From Devosia sp. ZB163 (GTDB lineage Bacteria > Pseudomonadota > Alphaproteobacteria > Rhizobiales > Devosiaceae), in NCBI RefSeq assembly GCF_028613635.1, contig NZ_JAQRMY010000002.1, positions 434,001 to 498,000 of the forward strand: a DNA stretch of 64,000 nucleotides, written 5' to 3'. Below the pieces are notes generated by a model, which was not told where the DNA came from, made no database searches, and saw only the letters and a list, made by a program, of their open reading frames with translations. Position 1 is the first letter of the stretch. Each line of letters starts with the position of its first letter. Below, piece after piece: positions 63,635-64,000 of this stretch. The position numbers were made by a program, and so were the translations under genes.

Positions 63635-64000
63635 GCCGGCACCAGTTCGTTGATACCCTCGACGCGCGGGGCTTCGGCATGGTGCAGCCAGCAGCGCGAC
63701 CCATGGCCTGCGTCGACTTCGTAGATTGGTGGCAGCGCCTTGACGCATTGCGCCATCGCGTTGCGGCAGCGCGGGGCGAAGGGGCAGCCGGCGGGCGGGC
63801 GGCGCATATCCGGCGGCGAGCCGGGGATAGGCGTCAGCCGCTGGTGCGTGCCATCGCGGAGGTCGGGAATCGAGGCGAGCAGACCGCGCGTGTAGGGGTG
63901 GCTCGGCCGGGCGAACATGCGGCGCACCGGTGCTTCTTCCATCACCATGCCGCCATACATCACCAGCACGCGATCGGCGGTTTCGGCGATGACGCCGAGG
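63631..64000 (-). CDS. oppD: Oligopeptide ABC transporter ATP-binding protein OppD, partial
   Basis: Only the C-terminal ~122 residues are in the window; the start lies beyond base 64000. The visible part begins just after the switch region ([20 protein letters not shown]), continues [16 protein letters not shown] and ends with the oligo_HPY cysteine region ([18 protein letters not shown] ... HGSRCWLHH). Walker motifs are outside. Coupled by overlap to oppF. Confidence 0.93.
   Translation of the reverse strand, partial: LGVIAETADRVLVMYGGMVMEEAPVRRMFARPSHPYTRGLLASIPDLRDGTHQRLTPIPGSPPDMRRPPAGCPFAPRCRNAMAQCVKALPPIYEVDAGHGSRCWLHHAEAPRVEGINELVPA

Overview
The window looks like chromosomal DNA from a high-GC alphaproteobacterium of the order Hyphomicrobiales (Rhizobiales), most likely Devosia or a close relative. 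This rests on gene content: a giant hendecad-repeat protein resembling the Agrobacterium growth-pole ring protein GPR, the dapA-smpB pair, a cysG-DUF2849-cysI-cysH cluster, ferredoxins with a TrxB-like ferredoxin reductase, a YcjX/TIGR01620 pair, and TTAA-N7-TTAA (CtrA-type) sites. Genus is an inference. I saw no insertion sequence, prophage, CRISPR array or rRNA operon. There are two tRNA genes, Lys(CTT) and Arg(TCT).

Layout. 1-4.7 kb: end of an OmpA-type gene, a tiny membrane ORF, an HhH-like membrane protein, an alpha/beta-hydrolase-fold protein that has lost catalytic residues, and a soluble lytic transglycosylase. 5-9.4 kb: dapA-smpB, MscS channel, tRNA-Lys, a small conserved protein, cold-shock protein, TerC. 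9.5-17.1 kb: FemAB-like transferase plus flippase, GNAT protein, acs, exported GH3 enzyme, LpxH-like phosphatase. 17.1-20.5 kb: two tandem MFS genes bordered by two gene remnants (a beheaded and frameshifted glycosyltransferase and the first ~40 residues of a GAF-type kinase). 20.5-26.6 kb: the 1644-aa GPR-like protein, divergent from an Hpt-domain protein across a gap carrying a CtrA-type site, then a ferredoxin.

26.6-34 kb: a VapBC module with nested palindromes, then the sulfur assimilation operon cysG-DUF2849-cysI-cysH, where CysH is fused to DUF934, followed by ferredoxin reductase and a second ferredoxin. Siroheme synthesis, electron supply and APS/sulfite reduction are thus together. 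34-39.5 kb: two NADPH:FMN-reductase paralogs, an HxlR regulator with tandem palindromes, DUF2269, TIGR01620 and YcjX. 39.5-44.5 kb: sulfate importer permeases and binding protein without an adjacent CysA ATPase, metA and an unknown P-loop ATPase. 44.5-48.4 kb: small housekeeping or hypothetical genes and tRNA-Arg.

48.5-56.9 kb: a sugar utilisation locus. A LacI regulator faces, across two perfect palindromes, a CUT1 ABC importer (binding protein, terminator-like hairpin, two permeases, ATPase) followed by two tandem sugar isomerase/epimerase paralogs and a Gfo/Idh/MocA dehydrogenase, suggesting a keto-sugar catabolic route. 57-64 kb: an ABC exporter with an unusual insertion in its ATPase domain, an AspT/YidE-type transporter, and an oligopeptide ABC system (OppA, OppF, partial OppD).
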